This document shows positions 6,114 to 7,609 of a stretch of DNA of 7,609 nt, piece by piece (within the stretch, counting starts at the first letter, position 1; the number at the start of each line of letters is the position of its first letter). The stretch is from Sutterella sp. UBA1442 (lineage in GTDB: Bacteria > Pseudomonadota > Gammaproteobacteria > Burkholderiales > Burkholderiaceae_F), in assembly GCA_002329575.1 (NCBI GenBank), contig DCTK01000004.1, forward strand, positions 19,149 through 26,757. The letters run 5' to 3'. The notes under the pieces are model-generated. The model was given only the letters and a program-made list of their open reading frames with translations. It was not told the DNA's origin and did no database searches. A program made the translations under genes and the position numbers.

Positions 6114-6944
6114 ATGCAAAAACGCAACTTCTTAAAAACCGTAGCGGCTTTGGCCTGTGTGTGTATCTTATCGGCAGGCAGTGCCTTGGCCGCTGATGAA
6201 TGGACAGAGGTTCGAGTTGGTGTGGTGGGCGACTATAACGCGCAGTGGGATACGGTCAATGAATTGTTGGCTCCGGAAAAAATTCGAGTGAAATTGGTGA
6301 AATTTTCCGATTATGCAACGCCAAATCGTGCCTTGGCTGACAAGGAGTTGGATTTGAACGCTTTCCAACATAAGGCCTTTTTAGCCAACGACATTGAGCG
6401 CAATGGCTACAAAATTACGGCTATTGGCGATACGTTTATTACGCCTTTGCGAATCTACAACAATAAGGAAAAAATTAAGTCGATTGCCGATATTAAAGAC
6501 GGCGACATTATTGCGATTCCCTCCGATTTAACAAACGGTGGTCGAGCGATCAAGTTGTTGGAAGCGGCGGGCTTAGTTAAGGTGGATCCGGCTAAAGGCT
6601 TTGTGCCCAATAAACTCGATATCACGCACTACAACGTCAAAATTAAGATCCGTGAAGCAGAATCCGGCATTCTGGCACGCTTGTTGCCCGACGTGACCGC
6701 CGCGTTGATTAACGGCGGCAATGCATTCACCGCCGGTTTAAATCCGGCAGAAGATGCTATTTATGCTGAAAACATTGATCCGAAAACCAATCCCTACGTC
6801 GATCAATTGGTCAATGTCATTGTCTCGAGAACGGAAGACAAAGACAATCCGGTGTACCAAAAGATTGTAAAGGCCTATCAAACGGATGCGGTCGCCAAGA
6901 CACTATTGGAAGCCTATCAAGGCGCCTACACGCCGGTTTGGTAA
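6114..6944 (+). CDS. metQ: Methionine-binding periplasmic protein MetQ (NlpA family)
   Basis: MetQ captures methionine outside the inner membrane and hands it to MetNI. The 276 residues carry the NlpA-family core: VKFSDYATPNRALADKELD and NAFQHKAFL around residues 62-91, GDTFITPLRIYNNK after residue 100, and later INGGNAFTAGL. The N-terminus is a secretion signal with a basic start (MQKRNFLK), a hydrophobic stretch and a good signal peptidase I site after ALA (residues 24-26). Cysteines at 15 and 17 do not sit in a proper lipobox, so the mature protein is probably soluble, unlike the lipoprotein MetQ of E. coli. TAGGAG lies seven bases before the ATG. It follows metI after 27 bases, and a strong terminator follows. 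The substrate is inferred from the metN-metI context and family; NlpA-type proteins bind methionine or related compounds. Confidence 0.95.
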   Translation: MQKRNFLKTVAALACVCILSAGSALAADEWTEVRVGVVGDYNAQWDTVNELLAPEKIRVKLVKFSDYATPNRALADKELDLNAFQHKAFLANDIERNGYKITAIGDTFITPLRIYNNKEKIKSIADIKDGDIIAIPSDLTNGGRAIKLLEAAGLVKVDPAKGFVPNKLDITHYNVKIKIREAESGILARLLPDVTAALINGGNAFTAGLNPAEDAIYAENIDPKTNPYVDQLVNVIVSRTEDKDNPVYQKIVKAYQTDAVAKTLLEAYQGAYTPVW

Positions 6945-6966
6945 AAAACTCTTGTAATTGGGGTTG

Positions 6967-7017
6967 AAGCGGTAAGACGTGTCGGGCAAGGCTCGATCCG
7001 TCTTGCCGTTTTCGTTT
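6967..7017 (+). terminator. Intrinsic terminator of the metNIQ operon
   Basis: CGGTAAGACG (6970-6979) pairs with CGTCTTGCCG (6999-7008), ten pairs with one G-T, around a 19-base loop, and TTTTCGTTT follows. Outer A-T pairs at 6967-6968 extend the stem. It lies 25 bases after the metQ stop and is the clearest terminator in the window. Confidence 0.88.
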
Positions 7018-7033
7018 AGGCAATAAGGGCCTC

Positions 7034-7042
7034 TGCTAAAAT
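7034..7042 (+). promoter_or_regulatory. Extended -10 promoter for the lipoprotein gene
   Basis: TGCTAAAAT matches the extended -10 TGnTATAAT at all but one position. No good -35 is visible 17 bases upstream (GTTTAG), which is tolerable for extended -10 promoters. The start would fall near 7049, so a start codon at 7056 would leave almost no leader while 7071 leaves about 20 bases. Confidence 0.5.
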
Positions 7043-7070
7043 GCTTTGATTATTAATGATTTTGATGGCC

Positions 7071-7529
7071 ATGAAAAAGTGTTTGTTCGTCGCTTTAGGG
7101 AGCGCTTGTGTGATGATTGCAGGATGCAGTGCTGATAGAGGTCTCTCTCAAATGCAACCCCAATTACCCTTTGATGTAGCCGAGCGTTACTTTGTTAAAA
7201 ATAACGTCTCAGTTGTTCCCGTCGTGCTAAAGGACAAGGCCTCTTTTGAGAAAGTCTTTGGAATGGCCGCCTTCATGGGTAAAAACGGTGTGCCCACACC
7301 AATTGATTTTGAGAAAAGCTTTGTGATTGCTGTGGCGGAACCGGAGACCGATCTGAGTACTGTGTTAGAGCCTGTTTCGCTGGTTAAAAATGACCAAGGA
7401 TTGGTCTTTACCTATGAAGCGCAGATTGGCGAAAAAATGACTTATCGGATTCGCCCGAGTATGGCGATTATCGTGGACAAGACGCTTGAAGCGCCCGTTA
7501 GTGTTAAACGCAATGAGGTAAGAAAGTGA
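7071..7529 (+). CDS. Small lipoprotein of unknown function
   Basis: I do not recognise a named function. The protein of 152 residues begins with a lipoprotein signal: MKK, a hydrophobic run, and the lipobox IAGC with the lipidated Cys at residue 19, so it should be anchored in a membrane and face the periplasm. The mature part has no further Cys. Features that look conserved are AERYFVKNNV, FEKVFGMAAFMGKNGVPTPIDFEKSFVIAV, and a C-terminal strand-rich part with MTYRIRPSMAIIVDK. I have a vague memory of similar hypothetical proteins in Bacteroidetes, which would fit a gut habitat or transfer, but this is unchecked. Three in-frame ATGs (7056, 7065, 7071) compete; 7071 is chosen because it puts Lys-Lys directly before the hydrophobic run. 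None has a good Shine-Dalgarno. It follows the metQ terminator with its own promoter, so it is not part of the importer operon, and overlaps the next gene by four bases. Confidence 0.85.
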   Translation: MKKCLFVALGSACVMIAGCSADRGLSQMQPQLPFDVAERYFVKNNVSVVPVVLKDKASFEKVFGMAAFMGKNGVPTPIDFEKSFVIAVAEPETDLSTVLEPVSLVKNDQGLVFTYEAQIGEKMTYRIRPSMAIIVDKTLEAPVSVKRNEVRK

Positions 7530-7609
7530 ACGTGTTAATTGTAGGTTGTGGGATTTCAGGTGCAACGTTAGCCCGAGTAGCGGCCGAGCGCGGTCATACC
7601 GTAACGGTC
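7526..7609 (+). CDS. FAD/NAD-binding protein N-terminus, possibly UDP-galactopyranose mutase (partial)
   Basis: Only the first 28 codons are in the window. They encode a Rossmann dinucleotide-binding motif: a beta strand VLIVG, the glycine loop GCGISG (GxGxxG), a helix, and a second strand starting HTVTV. This is the usual start of flavoproteins. The wording (VLIVGCGISGATLARVAAERGHTVTV) most resembles UDP-galactopyranose mutase, which makes the galactofuranose precursor for surface polysaccharides, but amine oxidases and other FAD enzymes begin alike. The GTG start at 7526 overlaps the preceding stop as GTGA, and GAGGT (7515-7519) lies six bases upstream, supporting coupling to the lipoprotein gene. 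An in-frame GTG two codons later is a less likely start. Confidence 0.75.
   Translation, partial: MNVLIVGCGISGATLARVAAERGHTVTV

Overview
The window looks like a chromosomal segment of a betaproteobacterium with moderate G+C, most like Burkholderiales. The intestinal Sutterella/Parasutterella group is my best guess. It rests on gene content (divergent suhB and trmJ with mutS next to suhB), protein resemblance and base composition judged by eye, with no database search.

Layout: on the minus strand, suhB (2147-2947) is followed 24 bases later by mutS (2122 down to the left edge, about 707 of roughly 850-870 residues). On the plus strand, trmJ (3052-3858) diverges from suhB across a 104-base promoter region that contains a perfect hairpin-forming repeat. 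Then comes a 522-base stretch (3859-4380) without a conventional gene, and then the methionine importer operon metN-metI-metQ (4381-6944), closed by a strong intrinsic terminator. A small lipoprotein gene of unknown function (7071-7529) follows with its own promoter. It overlaps by four bases the start of an FAD/NAD-binding gene that resembles UDP-galactopyranose mutase and runs off the right edge.

The most interesting part is the leader of metNIQ. It holds a 35-codon ORF with a plausible ribosome binding site and five Met codons among codons 26-33, ending just before the stop. The bases from the last Met codon onward can fold into three overlapping hairpins in the order 1:2, 2:3 and 3:4, the logic of a classical leader-peptide attenuator. 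In a methionine uptake operon this suggests that ribosome stalling at Met codons controls expression. The 3:4 hairpin lacks a U tract but is followed by a 34-base G-free, C-containing stretch, so a Rho-dependent or translational output is possible. A further 9-bp hairpin presents the metN Shine-Dalgarno in its loop and ends exactly at the metN start codon. I know of no described leader-peptide attenuator for metNIQ in this group; that statement is from memory only.

How the genes fit together: MetQ captures methionine in the periplasm, MetI forms the membrane channel and MetN powers transport. MetN carries the NIL regulatory domain, so the system would be controlled both after synthesis (by internal methionine) and, if the leader works as proposed, at expression. 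MutS, SuhB and TrmJ are housekeeping functions in DNA repair, phosphatase/rRNA biogenesis and tRNA modification, with no evident link to methionine beyond TrmJ's use of S-adenosylmethionine.
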